A stretch of 64,000 nucleotides of DNA, taken from NCBI RefSeq assembly GCF_024679095.1, contig NW_026110571.1:23501-87500 (forward strand). Direction: 5' to 3'. The position numbers and the translations under genes were made by a program. Position 1 is the first letter of the stretch. Every line of letters starts with the position of its first letter. This document shows, piece after piece, positions 35,590-47,499 of the stretch. The stretch is from Eriocheir sinensis. Lineage: Eukaryota; Arthropoda; Malacostraca; Decapoda; Varunidae. The notes under the pieces were generated by a model that was given only the letters and a program-made list of their open reading frames with translations, did no database searches and was not told where the DNA came from.

Positions 35590-38436
35590 CTAGTTGATAT
35601 TAAGTTGAAGGAAGTGACGGTCGAGCTTATTTTGAAGGAGTCAATCGTGTTACACTGGACCACTGACGGTGGAAGCTTATTCCATTCTCGCACTACAACG
35701 TTGGTGAAGAAAAATTTGGTGCAGTCTGAATTTACTTGTCTACATCTGAGTTTTACGCCATTGTTCCTCGTGCGCAAAGTGTCATCGATCATAAACAATG
35801 TTGATCTGTCTACATTCGTGAAACCATTAAGTATTTTAAAACATTCGATCAGTTTTCCTCGGAGGCGACGTTTCTCAAGAGAACATGTTAAGGGTAGAAA
35901 TCCTTTCTTCGTAGGATTTGTTGCGCAAGGAAGGATCATTTTCGTTGCCCGACGCTGAACACCTTCTAATTTAGCAATATCCTTTGCATGGTGGGGAGAC
36001 CAAAACTGTACCGCATATTCCAAGTGGGGTCTGACTAAACTGTTGTAGAGCGAGTATTACATCTTTATTCTTGAATGCAAAGTTTCTTTTAATGAAGCCC
36101 AACATTCTGTTCGCTTTATTTGCTGCATCGATGCATTGCTGTGAGAATTTGAGGTTTGACGCGATTTTGACCCCAAGTCTTTGACGCATTGAACGCTTTT
36201 GAGTTTAACGCCGCGCATTTCGTATTCGAACTTCTTATTCCTCGTTCCAACTTGAAGGACCTGGCACTTGTCTACGTTAAAGGGCATCTCCCATCTATCC
36301 GACCAAGCTGAAATTTTGTGCAAATCCTCTTGGAGGCTTTGCCTGTCTTCGTCAGTGAGAACCGAGTTGCCAATCTTTGTGTCGTCTGCAAATTTACTAA
36401 TGCGGTTATTGAGTCCAACATCCACGTCGTTGATGTAAATAATGAAGAGCACTGGGCCAAGGACCGAGCCCTGAGGGACGCCACTAGTGACAGGCGCCCA
36501 CTCTGAGTTAAATCCGTCGATCACTACTCTTTGTTGTCTGTTGCTCAACCAATTCGCGATCCATTGGTTTACTTGACCGTCAATACCTATTTGCTTTAAT
36601 TTGTAAAGTAATTTATGATGCGGGACTTTATCAAACGCTTTCTGGAAATCAAGATAGACTACGTCCAGTGATTTGGTTACGTCATAAACAGTGAAGAGGT
36701 CGTTATAAAGGTTAATAGGTTTGATAGGCAGGATCTTTTGTTTCGGAAGCCATGTTGTGAGTCCCCAATCAATGAGTGGCTTTCAAGGTAATTCACAATT
36801 TTGTCTCTAATTATGCCCTCCAGTAGCTTACCTACAACCGAAGTTAGACTAATGGGCCTGTAATTACCTGGTACTTTTTTGTCTCCTTTCTTGAAAATCG
36901 GTGTCACGTTAGCCTTTTTCCAATCTGAAGGGACGATGCCTTGTCGCAAGGACATATTGAATACGGTTGTGAGGAGGAGAGTATTTCGCTCTTTGTTTCT
37001 TTCAGCAGAGTTGGATATACTTTGTCAGGTCCAGGACTTTTATTTGTTTTAAGTGAATGGAGAGCTTTAAGGACTTCATCGGTTGTTATTTCAAAATTAG
37101 GCAATGCATGCTCGAGATTTACAATAGTACTGGTGTTGGTGGTAGCGAGAGGAAGACTGTTAGTATTAAACACCGAGGAAAAGTAATTGTTTAAGAGGTT
37201 TGCAATGTGTTGGCTGTCAGTCACTAGTGCACCGTCGCTGTTTGTTAAAGGTCCAATACCACTTTTGATCGCCTTTCTGTTGTTTATGTAACTGAAGAAA
37301 GATTTCGGATTATTTTTACAGTTGGCTGCAATATTTTCTTCGTATCTACGCTTTGCCTGACCTACTAGTCTTTTTACTCGTCGCCTGGCATCATTATAAA
37401 GTCTAATGTTTTCGGGCGTGCTTTGTTCTTTCTTTAACCTGTAAAATAATTTTCTCTCATTGACTGATTGTTTAATTTCGCTATTAAACCACGGTGGGCT
37501 TTTATTAGTGTTAATTCGCTTCTCGCACAAGGGGACGAATGTGTTCTGCTGAGTGAGTAAGTGATTTTCAAAGTATAGCCAGGCTTCCTCTACGTTGCCG
37601 TCATCTGATAGTTGTATTTCTGTTAGTTTTTGTCGGATTTCTACGAAGTTAGCTCTTTTGAAATTGGGCACCTTTACTTTATTTTCAGTCACTGATGATT
37701 GAGCTTTAATGTCGACGCGCACTAATTTATGATCGCAAGAACCGAGGTGTTCTCCTACCGTGACACTACTGACTAGGTTATCTTGGGTTGTTATAACAAG
37801 GTCGAGTATAATTATTATTTTGTCGAGTTGGCTCAGAAACCATTTGGCTTAGATAATTTTCTTCTAGAAATTCGATCATTCTATGTGACTCGCCTTCTGT
37901 ACCTGACAGTGTCGCCCAGTCGATATGGGGGAGGTTAAAGTCTCCTAATATCAGTGAGTCGCTGTTATTAAGTGACTGCCTTAAGACGCTGTACATTTCA
38001 AGGTCGTCATCGAGTGATTGCCCGGGAGGTCTGTAGGTGACAGATATATTTAAGTTGACTTTTGCAATGTTTACTCGCACGCACAAATGTTCAACGTTAC
38101 TGTTTCCCGGTGTTTTGTCAGTGGGTTGCAAATAGCTTTTGACATAAAGGGCGACGCCACCGCCTCTACGGTTTACACGATCTTTGTTGAAGAGTCTGTA
38201 GCCATCTATGTTGTATTCGGAACTTAAATCAATATTTGTGGTGTCGATAAATGTTTCGGTTATAGCAATTATGTCAAAATTTTCTGTTAAAGCAAGACAT
38301 CTCAGTTCATCAAATTTGTTTCTTAGGCTACGCGCATTGAAACTAAGGATTTTTAAGTTATCTAGAGGCCTGGTAATAGAGGTGGTGGTACTTGCGGGAT
38401 CACGGTTACGGGTTTGTTGTGATGCACGGCGTCTAT
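35590..38436 (-). pseudogene. LINE A ORF2: endonuclease-reverse transcriptase (frameshifted)
   Basis: Domains in order. Endonuclease: LSFNARSLRNK, IITETF-like ITETFIDTTN, RRGGGVALYVK, VTYRPPGQS, LILGDFNLPHIDW and CDHKLV. A linker with PPWFNSEIK and RRRVKRLVGQAKRRYEE. RT: ANVTPIFKKGDK, NYRPISLTSVVGK, QHGFRNKRSC, VYLDFQKAFDKVPHH, SGVPQGSVLGP, KFADDTKIGNS and VKDLG. C-terminal: LEYAVQFWSPHH and VVREWNKLPPS. The catalytic FADD is intact. One-base frame breaks are evident near 37810, 36690, 36190-36200 (two), 36050 and 35620; the stop corresponds to 35590-35592. The product would nick target DNA and prime reverse transcription on it. Confidence 0.88.
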
Positions 38437-39490
38437 TTACACGGGCGGGGTGGAGGGACGTGGCCGTGACTCGTTTTTTGTTCGGATGACACGCACTGCT
38501 TCGTTGAGGAGCCTTCCGAGTCTGGCTGCCCCGATGGGAGAAAGGTGCAATCCGTCCCTGTGAAAGAGTTCATTTTGTCCATAGAAATTGTCCCATGCGT
38601 TTAGGAACTCCACGTCAAGCTCCCTACAAAGAGTCTGTAAGCGGTTGTTTAGGCTGAAGGCCTTACTGAAAAAGTCGCTCTCCGCCCAAGTCCGTGGTAG
38701 AATTCCTGAAATCAAAATGTTAGGGGATTTAGTCTTATACTGCTGGATGAGCCTACGGTACTTCTCCAGGAGTTCCTCAGACCGGGTCGTGGTGACGTCG
38801 TTCGTACCTGTGTGAATAACAAACAGTGAATCATTAGTAGCCTGGTGGGAGATCTCCTCAAGAGCAGCAGTTATGTCGTCGATCCCAGCACCAGGATAGC
38901 AATAGTTCCGTCTTCGACGAGGAACTCTGCCGCAGAACTCAACGACCTGCTGGCGAATCATGGAGTCACCCACCAGGAAGGTGCTCTCCTGCTCGTCCTC
39001 CTCCTCCAGAATGGCAAACCTGTTGAAGCAATGAACAGGATAAATCGCTTGTCTGGCTGGCTTGGCTCCTCCATTCACGACGGTGAAGCCATCATGGTCG
39101 GTGCCACTAGTATCCTCCCGTTGCGTGGTGTTGTCCGCTGGTGTCGACGGTACCGCTGAGGGCAAGGGGGCGGTTGGAGAAGGGTTTGGCACCACAGCAA
39201 CGTTAGCCTGGATGAATTCCTGCAAGGAGGCAACAGTGCGAAAGCTCTATTATTTTATTCTGACCTGCTTCCATCTTCTCTTCTTGCTCCTGCAGTCTTG
39301 TCTCGAGATGCTGCCTGGTGAGAGAAAGCTCTATTATTTTATTCTGGCCTTCTTCCATCTTCTCTTCCTGCTCCTGCAGTCTTGTCTCGAGATGCTGCCT
39401 GGACAGACACAGTCGACAGACAGCAGAACGCCCTGTAAAAAAGTGAGCTGAGAAGCTACCGTTACAAGTACTGCACTTCTTAGGCGCCAT
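38437..39490 (-). pseudogene. LINE A ORF1: Cys-rich head, coiled coil and GDSL/SGNH esterase
   Basis: The protein starts MAPKKCSTCNGSF and has C-x2-C...C-x2-C pairs (CSTC and CRLC) suggesting a zinc-binding or degenerate PHD-like head. Two tandem 28-residue coiled-coil units (RQHLETRLQEQEEKM) are encoded by an 84-bp direct repeat (39241 and 39325). After one surplus base near 39238 the frame continues into an SGNH hydrolase: FLVGDSMIRQQ (block I Ser), YPGAGIDD (Gly), VIHTGTNDV (Asn) and HRDGLHLSPIG (Asp-x-x-His). All four SGNH residues are present. CR1-like ORF1 esterases are known; the substrate is unknown. A single frameshift breaks the ORF. Confidence 0.88.
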
Positions 39491-39544
39491 CTTAGCTGAA
39501 ATGAAAGAGATAAAAACACAGAGTGCAGGGGATTAGGAAAGGGG

Positions 39545-40085
39545 GTGAGGTGTGTTAGAGGTAGTTTAGTAATGGAGGAAAAGTGAGAGAGAGGAGGAGT
39601 AGGAAGGGATGTGAGGTGAGTAAAAAGGGGGAAAGAGAGGTGTGTGATATCAAGGAGGGTTAGGAAATAGGTGAGGTGGGAGAGAGGAGGAGTAGGAAGG
39701 GATGTGAGGTGAGTAAAGAAGGGGAAAGGGAGGCGGTGAGTGAGGTGTGTGAGATCAAGGAGGGTTAGGAAATAGGTGAGGTGGGAGAGAGGAGGAGTAG
39801 GAAGAGATGTGAGGTGAGTAAAGAGGGGAAGAGAGGCGGTGAGTGAGGTGTGTGAGATCAAGGAGGGTTAGGAAATAGGTGAGGTGGGAGAGGAGGAGTA
39901 GGAAGGGATGTGAGGTGAGTAAAGAGGGGGAAAGGGAGGCGGTGAGTGAGGTGTGTGAGATCAAGGAGGATTAGGAAATAGGTGAGATGAGTGAGAGGGA
40001 GTTTGGGAAAGGAGGTAAGTGGGAGAGGGGAGGAGTAGGAAGGGATGTGAGGTGAGTGAGGTGTGTGAGAACAAGAAAGGTTAAG
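39545..40085. repeat. ~103-105 bp minisatellite upstream of LINE A ORF1
   Basis: About five units; starts near 39673, 39778, 39881 and 39983 give periods of 105, 103 and 102. The unit contains GAGGTGGGAGAGAGGAGGAG and GAGATCAAGGAGGGTTAGGA. In LINE orientation the array lies immediately 5' of ORF1. It may be LINE 5' UTR monomers or an unrelated tandem repeat. Confidence 0.85.
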
Positions 40086-40328
40086 AAAGAGGCGAGGTAA
40101 GGTGGGTGAAAGGATGGGTAAATAGGATGTGAGGTAAGGTGAGTGAGGGGGGAAGGGCTTAGAAATATGTGGAGGTGAGGGAGGAGTAGGAAGGGCTAAT
40201 CCTCTAGGGGATGAGGAGGAGCAAAAGGGATGTGAGGTGAGCGAGGGTGGGGGGGGGGGCTTAGGTGAGGTGAGGAAAAGGGGTGTAGGAAGTGTTAATC
40301 CTCTAGGGGATTTAAAGAGGGTGTAATG

Positions 40329-41190
40329 AGGAGGAGCAGATTGAATCCTCAGGGAATTCAAAGGGTGGGTTGTCGACACACCCAAATCACGCGTGAGACA
40401 CTCGGGAATTCCTCAGGGAATTCAAAGGGTGGGTTGTCGACACACCCAAATCACGCGTGAGACACTCGGGAACACAAAGTCACACTCGGGACACACGAAA
40501 CACTCAGAAACCCAAGCACAAGCACGACTAAACACCCTCAAGTCACTCGCAAAAACACCGGAAGTACAACAGCACACTCAAAACACTCTGAAACCCACGC
40601 AGAGCACTATACACATCCAAATCACACGTAAAAGCACTGGAAACACAACACACTCGAAACGCAGAACACTCGAAAACAGCCAAATCACACGCAAAAACAC
40701 CGGAAACAAAACAGCACACTCAAAACGCTCTGAAACCCACGCAGTACACTTAGAAGCAGCCAAATCACACGCAAAAACACCGGAAACACAACACACTTGA
40801 ATCACTCTGAAACCCACGCAGAACACCCGGAAACAGCCAGATCACACGCAAAAACACCGGAAACACAACACACTTGAATCACTCTGAAACCCACGCAGAA
40901 CACCCGGAAACAGCCAGATCACACGCAAAAACACCGGAAACACAACACACTTGAATCACTCTGAAACACACTTGAATCACTCTGAAACCCACGCAGAACA
41001 CCCGGAAACAGCCAGATCACATGCAAAAACACCGGGAACACAACACACTTGAATCACTCTGAAACCCACAGAACACACTGAAACAGCCAGATCACACGCA
41101 AAAACACCGGAAACACAACACACTTGAATCACTCTGAAACCCACGCAGAACACCCGGAGACAGCCAGATCACACGCAAAAACACCGGAAA
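40329..41190. repeat. ~68 bp duplication and ~77 bp minisatellite
   Basis: A ~68-bp unit (TCAGGGAATTCAAAGGGTGG...) is duplicated at 40350-40470. About ten units of ~77 bp follow, each with ACACGCAAAAACACCGGAAA and CACTTGAATCACTCTGAAAC. Unit starts at 40841 and 40918 give the period. One unit contains an extra partial duplication of ~21 bp (near 40970). Confidence 0.9.
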
Positions 41191-41386
41191 CACAGAGGCA
41201 ACCACAGGCAGAAACCACAAGCGAACACACACCAAACACGTGTCGGGAAATCACAGGCAACACACAAGGTCCACAAGCGAGAACACACAAACGCCCAAGA
41301 GCACGACGAAAACACAGGGCAAGCGATGTTGTGGGACGCAGCAGGGTGAGGTCACGACCTTCTCTCAGCAGAGGTCGGGTGTGAAT

Positions 41387-41389
<3 letters not shown>

Positions 41390-41473
<84 letters not shown>

Positions 41474-41519
41474 TAAAACTTAATGAAATAAAATAGCCTA
41501 CTGGCACTATGAGCAAGTA

Positions 41520-41582
<63 letters not shown>
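41390..41582. repeat. (GA)n and (CA)n microsatellites
   Basis: (GA)n at 41390-41470 and (CA)n at 41520-41582, with 49 bp of unique sequence between. Confidence 0.96.
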
Positions 41583-41584
<2 letters not shown>

Positions 41585-41639
41585 CGTAAATGGGAAGTAA
41601 AAAGAAATGAAGGAGTGGAAAGGCTAAAAGAAAAAAAAT

Positions 41640-42850
41640 GTATTTTACAAAAAGGACGAAGAAATTGCAGAAATATTAAACAAAAATTTTCAGAGTGTTT
41701 ACGAAAGAAACCGACTTTGACTGGGGCTCGAAAATTGCAATGAAGGGAAACTAAATTATGTAAAGGTTGAGAAAGGGGAGCTGATGCAGCTGATGAAAAC
41801 CTTAGACGGAAGGAAAGCTATGGGACCGGATCAAATTTCCAGTCAAGTGCCATAACTGTAAAAATTAATTATTGGAACAACTTTATGACATAATAACATG
41901 CTCTATAAATACAGGAAAAGTGCCCTTAGAGTGGAAGCGAGCGAACATTGTACCAATTTATAAAAGTGGAGATAAAACTGAGCCACTAAATTATACACAA
42001 GTCTCTTTGACAAGTGTAATGTGCAAGATTTGTGAAAGTATAATAAAAAAACAATGGGTCGAACATTTAGAAAAGGAAAACATAAAAATGAAGGACAGTT
42101 TGGATCTAGAAAAGGGAAATCGTGTGTCACCACCTTACTATATTTCTACTCAAGAGCAATAGACAGGGCGCAAGAGAGAGAAGGGTCGGCTGATTGTTTA
42201 TATCTCGATTTGAAAAAAAGCTTTGGACAAGGTTCCTCACAAAAGGTTAATCTGGACACTATAGCAGTGGGGAGGAATGGGCGGAAAGGTTAGAGAGTGG
42301 ATGAAGGATTACTTCACAGAAAGAGAAATGAGGACAGTGATTAGGGAAGATAAATCAAATTGAGTGGAGTTCCTCAAGGCTCAGTTCTGGCACCAATGAT
42401 GTTCATAATATATACAAATGATATGCCGATGGGTATAAAAAGTTACACTATAAGCTTTTTTGCAGACGATGCAAAGTTCATAAGAAAAGTGAGGACAGAG
42501 GAAGACTGTGAAGAACTGCAAAAAGACCTGGATAAAGTGTATAGATGGAGCCAGTTATGGGAGATGGAATTCAATGCAAACAAATGCCATGTTATGGAAA
42601 TGGGGAACAGTAAAAATGACCAAGGAAAGCATACAGGATGGGAGAAGAAAACTTAAAGGTGGTACATGAAAAAAATAGATTTAGGAGTGATGATACATGA
42701 CACACCATCCCCAGAATAGCATATAAACAAGCTATTTGGAGAACCCTACAGGATGATGCAAAAGATAAGGGTATTATTCCATTTTATGGAAAAAGAAATG
42801 ATAAAGAAAATAATAACATGTCCAGCTACTCCAGTACACAAGGTGCACAT
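41640..42850 (+). mobile_element. LINE E: diverged non-LTR reverse transcriptase relic
   Basis: Pieces in order across frames: EIAEILNKNFQSVYE, LDGRKAMGPDQISSQV, VPLEWKRANIVPIYKSGDK, VSLTSVMCKICESIIKKQW, GQFGSRKGKSCVTTLLYFY, DCLYLDLKKSFG, SGVPQGSVLAPMMFIIYTND, FFADDAKFIRKV and EFNANKCHVMEMG. FADD is present. At least five stops or frameshifts occur. AT-rich compared with LINE F. Clade uncertain within CR1/Jockey-like LINEs. Confidence 0.85.
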
Positions 42851-43411
42851 GCTTAAAGACTATATGTACACAGACAATGCCATGATAACCTAATGTCTGC
42901 CTAACCGAACCTGCCAAACCACACACTAATTAGCTAACAGCCTAGCCTAGTCTGCCTGTCACTAATGCAATACAAAGGGCACTTGAAGATCACACCTGCC
43001 CTTACACTAATCCACTGCTTGCTTACTCAAACTGTAATACAAGGAGGAAGTGCATGTCTATTGTAACCGTAATACAAGGGAGCACATGTTAAAAAACACA
43101 CCTGACCCCACACTGCCCAATCTTCAAACCAAATGAAACTGCTTGCCAGGACCTAACCATACGCTAACCTGTTTTCAAACTCATCAATAAAACCTGCCTG
43201 CTTAACCTAACTCGGTACACTTTCACCAGCAAATAATAGGCCAAAAGATGACCCAGCTGACCTTAACAAGCTTGTGTATTCCTTTCCATCTTCAAGTCAA
43301 CAGAGTATGCAGTAATGTTAAAAAGCTTCCACTGACTCTGTTCCTTGTTCCTCTCCTCCCGGTCCTCTATCTGAGCATGGGCACCAAGGGCTGGCTCACC
43401 ACCTCCGTCAG
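42851..43411. other. No gene recognised
   Basis: Only a weak partial duplication of a TAATACAAGG..GCACATGT-like block (about 43030-43090) is visible. Confidence 0.45.
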
Positions 43412-43741
43412 TGTGAGGCTGATTCGACATATATTACCTGCATAGTCCGTCAACGCAAACTCCGGCTATACGGGCACGTGGCACGTTTTCCGGAAGCTGA
43501 TCCTCCTCATCGGGTTGTCTCTGTAAGAGACAATCCTGAGTGGAGGAGGCCAAGGGGACCCCCACGAAGTTCGTGGATGGAGCAAGTCGATAGATCTTGC
43601 CGGGAGGTACTCAGGTTGAGAAGGGGGCCTGCATGGAAACTCGCCCGGAGGGACCCCCGGGCTTGTCGTCGTAGGGTGGGCGAGGCGAAGCGCCACCCGA
43701 CCTTACTATTATTTCCGATTGGGGCAAGAGGAACCTGGTGT
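43412..43741 (+). mobile_element. Copy of the chimeric LINE D/LINE C junction
   Basis: Nearly identical to 33619-33954, with only a few substitutions. It includes both the LINE D tail (RLYGHVARFPEAD, RRPRGPPRSSW) and the first ~40 bases of LINE C after the fusion point (CTTACTATTATTTCCGATTG). Sharing the fusion point means one copy derives from the other, or both come from a chimeric source. The copy ends where the 36-bp minisatellite begins. Confidence 0.88.
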
Positions 43742-46700
43742 CGAGGGAAAGGAGTAGGCGGTGGCGGGGATGGCGTGCTAGGGGAAGGAGGAGGCGGTGG
43801 TGGGGGTGGCGTGCGAGGGGCAATAGGAGGCGGTGGCGGGGGTGGCGTGCTAGGGACAGCAGGACGTGGTGGCGGCGTTCGATAGATAGAGGAGGTGGTG
43901 GCGGGGGTGGCGTGCGAGAGACAGGAGGAAGCAGTGGCTGGGTTGGCGTACGAGGGACAGGAGGAGGCGGTTACGGGGGTGACGTTCGAGGGACAGTAGG
44001 AGGCGTTGTCGGGGGTGGCGTGCGAGAGAAAGGAGAAGGTGGTTGCGGGGATAACGTGCATTAGAAAGGAGTAGGCGGTGGCATGGGTGGCGTGCGAGGG
44101 AAAGGAGGAGGCGCCGGCGGGGGTGTCGTGCGAGGGAAAGGAGGAGGCGGCGGCGGGGGTGTCGTGGGAGGGAAACGAGGAAGCGGCGGAGGGGGGGTTG
44201 TGCGAGGGAAAGGAGGAGGCGGCGGCGATGGTGGCGTGCAATGGACTGGAGGGGGCGGTGGAGGGTTTGCCGTCCGAGAAACAGGAGGAATCGGTGACTG
44301 GGGTGGCGTACGAAGGACAGGAGGAAGCGGTGGCCGGGGAGGCGTTCGAGTAACAGGAGGAAGCGTTGGGGGGGGTGGCGTGCGAATGACAGTAGGAGGC
44401 GGTGGCGGGGGTGGCGTACGAGGGAAAGGAAGAGGCGGTGGCGGAGGATCGTGCAAGGGAAAGGAGGATGCGATAACGTGGGTGGCGTGCGAGGGACAGA
44501 AGGAGGCGGTGGCGTGGGTGGCGTGAGAGGGACAGGAGGAGGTGGTAGCGCGGGTGGCGTGCGAGAGAAAGGAGGAGTCGGTGTCGGGGTTGGCGTGCGA
44601 GGGACAGGAGGAGGCAGTGGCGGGGGTGGAGTGCGAAGGACAGGATGAGGCGGTGGCGGGGGTTGCGTTCGAGGGACAGGAGGAGGCGGTGGCGTGGGTG
44701 GTGTGCGAGGGACAGGAGGAGGCGGTGGCATGGGTGGGACAGGAGGAGGCGGTGGCGTGGGTGGCGTGCGAGGGACAGGAGGAGGCGGTTGCCTGGGTGG
44801 CGTGCGATGGACAGGAGGAGGCGGTGGCGTGGGTTATGTGCGAGGGACGGAGGAGGCGGTAGTGGGGTTGCCGTGCGATGGAAAGGAGGAGTCTTTGGCG
44901 GGGGTGGCGTGCGAGGGACAGGAGGAAGCGGTTGCTAGGATGGCGTGCGAGAGACAGGAGGAGGTGATGGCGGGGTGGCGTGTAAGGGGCAGAAGGAGGC
45001 GGTGGTGGGGTTTGCGTGCGAGGGACAGGAGGAGGCGGTGACGGGGTTAGCTTTCGAAAGACAGGAGCAAGCGATAGCGGGGCTGGAGTGCGAGGGACAG
45101 GAGGAGGCAGTTGTGGGGAGGGCGTGCGAGGGACAGGAGGAGGCGGTGGCGGGGATGGCGTGCGATGGACAGGAGGAGGCGGTGGCGGGTGTGGCGTGCG
45201 AGGAACAGGAGGAGGCGGTTGTGGGGATGGCGTGCGAGGGACAAGAGGAGGTGGTGGCGGGGGTGGCATGCAAGGGACAGGAGGAGGCGGTGGCGGGTGT
45301 GGCGTGCGAAGGACAATAAGAGGCGGCGGCGGGGATTGCATGCGAAAGATCAGGAGGAGGCGGTGGCGTGGGTGGCGTTCGAGGGACAGGAGGAGGCGGT
45401 GGCGTGGGTGGCGTGCGAGGGACAGGAGGAGGCGGTGGCGTGGGTGGCGTGCGAGGGACAGGATGAGGCGGTGGCGTGGGTGGCGTGCGAGGGACAGGAG
45501 GAGGCGGTGGCCTGGGTGGCCTGCGATGGACAGGAGGAGGCGGTGGCGTGGGTTATGTGCGAGGGACGGAGGAGGCGGTAGCGGGGTTGCCGCGCGATGG
45601 AAAGGAGGAGTCTTTGGCGGGGGTGGCGTGCGAGGGACAGGAGGAGGCGGTGGCGGGGGTGGAGTGCGAGGGACAAGAGGAGGCGGTAGCAGGATAGCGT
45701 GCGAGGGACAGGAGGAGGCGGTGGCGGGGGTGGAGAGCGAGGGAAAGGAGGAGGCAGCGGTGGTGGTGGCGTGGAAAAAGACAGAAGGAGGCGGCGGCGG
45801 GGATGGTGTGCGGGGGACAGGAGGAGGCGGTGGCGGGGTGGCGTGCGTGGGACAGGAGGAGGCGGTGGCGCGGGTGGCGTGCGAGGGACAGAAGGATGTG
45901 GTGGTGTGGGTGACATTCGAGGGACAGGAGGAGGGTGTGACGTGGGTGGCGTGCGAGGGACAGGAGGAGGCGGTGGCGTGGGTGGCGTGCGAGGGACAGG
46001 AGGAGCCGGTGTCGTAGGTGGCGTGCGAGAGACAGAAGGAGGGTGTGACGTGGGTGGCGTGCGAGGGACAGGAGGAGGCGGTGGCGTGGGTGGCGTGCGA
46101 GAGACAGGAGGAGGCGGTGGCGTAGGTGGCGTGCGAGGGACAGGAGGAGGCGGTGGCGTAGGTGGCGTGCGAGAGACAGGAGGAGGGTGTGACGTGGGTG
46201 GCGTGCGAGGGACAGAAGGAGGCGGTGGCGTTGGGTGGCGTGGGAGGGACAGGAGGAAGCGGTGGCGGGGGTGGCGTGCGAGGGACAGTAGGAGGCGGTG
46301 GCGGGGATGGCGTTCGATAGATAGGAGGAGGCGGTGTCCGGGTTGGCGTGCGAGGGACAGGAGGAGGCGGTGGCGAGGTTGGCGTTCGAGGGACAGGAGG
46401 AGGCGGTGGCGAGGTTTACGTTCGAGGGACAGGAGGAGGCGGTGGCGTAGGTGGCGTGCGAGAGACAGGAGGAGGCGGTGGTTAGGGTGGCGTGCGAGGG
46501 ACAGGAGGAAGCGGTGGTTAGGGTGGCGTGCGAGAGACAGGAGGAGGCGGTGGAGTGGGTGGCGTGCAAGGGACAGGAGGAGGCGGTCGCGGGGGTAGCG
46601 TTCGAAAGAGAGGGGCAAGCGAAAGTGGGGGTGGAGTGCGAGGGACAGGCGGAGGCGGTGGCGGGTGTGGCGTTCGAGGAACAGGAGGAGGCGGTTGTGG

Positions 46701-47097
46701 GGATGGCGTGCGAGGGACAAGAGGAGGTGGTGGCGGGGGTGGCATGCAAGGGACAGGAGGAGGCGGTGGCGGGGGTGGCGTGCGAAGGAATATAAGAGGC
46801 GGCGGCGGGGATGGCGTCCGGGGGACAGGAGGATGTGGTGGCGTGGGTGACATTCGAGGGACAGGAGGAGGCGGTGGCGTGGATGGCGTGCGAGGGACAG
46901 GAGGAGGCCGTGGCGTGGGTGGCGTTCGAGGGACAGGAGGAGGCGGTGGCGTAGGTGGCGTGCGAGAGACAGGAGGAGGCGGTAACGTGGGTGGCGTGCG
47001 AGGGACAGGAGGAGGCGGTGGCGTGGGTGGCGTGCGAGGGGCAGGAGGAGGCGGTGGCGGGGGTGGCGTTCGAGGGACAGTAGGAGGCGGTGGCGTT
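43742..47097. repeat. 36-bp GC-rich minisatellite, about 93 copies, with higher-order structure
   Basis: Consensus unit GTGCGAGGGACAGGAGGAGG plus CGGTGGCGTGGGTGGC, period 36 (for example repeated at 46861 and 46897). Being 12 codons long and poor in stops, it yields long frames of Gly-, Arg/Trp-, Glu/Ala/Val- and Pro-rich repeats on both strands (up to 456 codons); none looks like a real protein. Distinct variant blocks recur about 719 bp apart (GTTATGTGCGAGGG at 44833 and 45552) and about 1476 bp apart (AGGAACAGG at 45201 and 46677), near multiples of 36. Confidence 0.96.
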
Positions 47098-47440
47098 GGG
47101 TTCCTACCTGGCTCTTTTACTTTTAAAATTTTATTGACATCCCCTTTATTAAATCCTTTCATCCATTTTTAGACTTCGATCAAGTCTCCTCGCAACCTTC
47201 GCCTTTCTAGAGAGTGTAGATTTAACTGCTTCAGCCTGTCTTCATAAGGCAAGTTTCTCACCCCCTGAATCATCTTTGTCATCCTCCTCTGTACAGATTC
47301 TAACATCTTGATATCCATTCTATAGTAGGGGGACCAAAACTGAACTGCATAATCGAGATGACGTCTAACTAGTGCTAAGTAAAGTTTGATGATGTCTTCA
47401 GCGCTCCTATTGCTCACGCTTAAGTAGTTTATGTGCTGGA
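47098..47440 (-). mobile_element. LINE B fragment truncated by the minisatellite
   Basis: The minus strand encodes LDYAVQFWSPYYRMDIKML, SVQRRMTKMIQGVRNLPYED, LERRRLRGDLIEV, a stop, then KWMKGFNKGDVNKILKVKEP. It matches LINE B at 49.1-50.0 kb and ends inside EPGR, exactly where the 36-bp array starts. The expected downstream part is not found at the far side of the array. Confidence 0.86.
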
Positions 47441-47499
47441 GAAGTGCTCCAGAGGGAGTGTTTATGGAAGGGAAACACTGCATACCAGACATACTGTAG

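Larger units (their letters stand above)
35499..39490 (-). mobile_element. LINE A copy 2: near-complete two-ORF CR1-like retrotransposon
   Basis: The most complete LINE in the window, minus strand. It holds ORF1 (39490-38437), ORF2 with endonuclease and RT (about 38436-35590) and a 3' UTR ending at about 35499 next to (GA)n. An ORF1 with a Cys-rich head and esterase, followed by an AP-endonuclease/RT ORF2, is the organisation described for CR1-like elements. Multiple frameshifts mean it is not autonomous as assembled. Confidence 0.9.

Noticed and set aside
40480..41190. CRISPR-like array
   Set aside because: Units of ~77 bp are repeated throughout with no unique spacers; it is a plain minisatellite in a eukaryotic genome.
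43742..47097. Open frames up to 456 codons rich in Pro, Gly or Arg/Trp
   Set aside because: They come from the 36-bp minisatellite being a multiple of three and poor in stops; opposing strands and frames are equally open and no domain is present.
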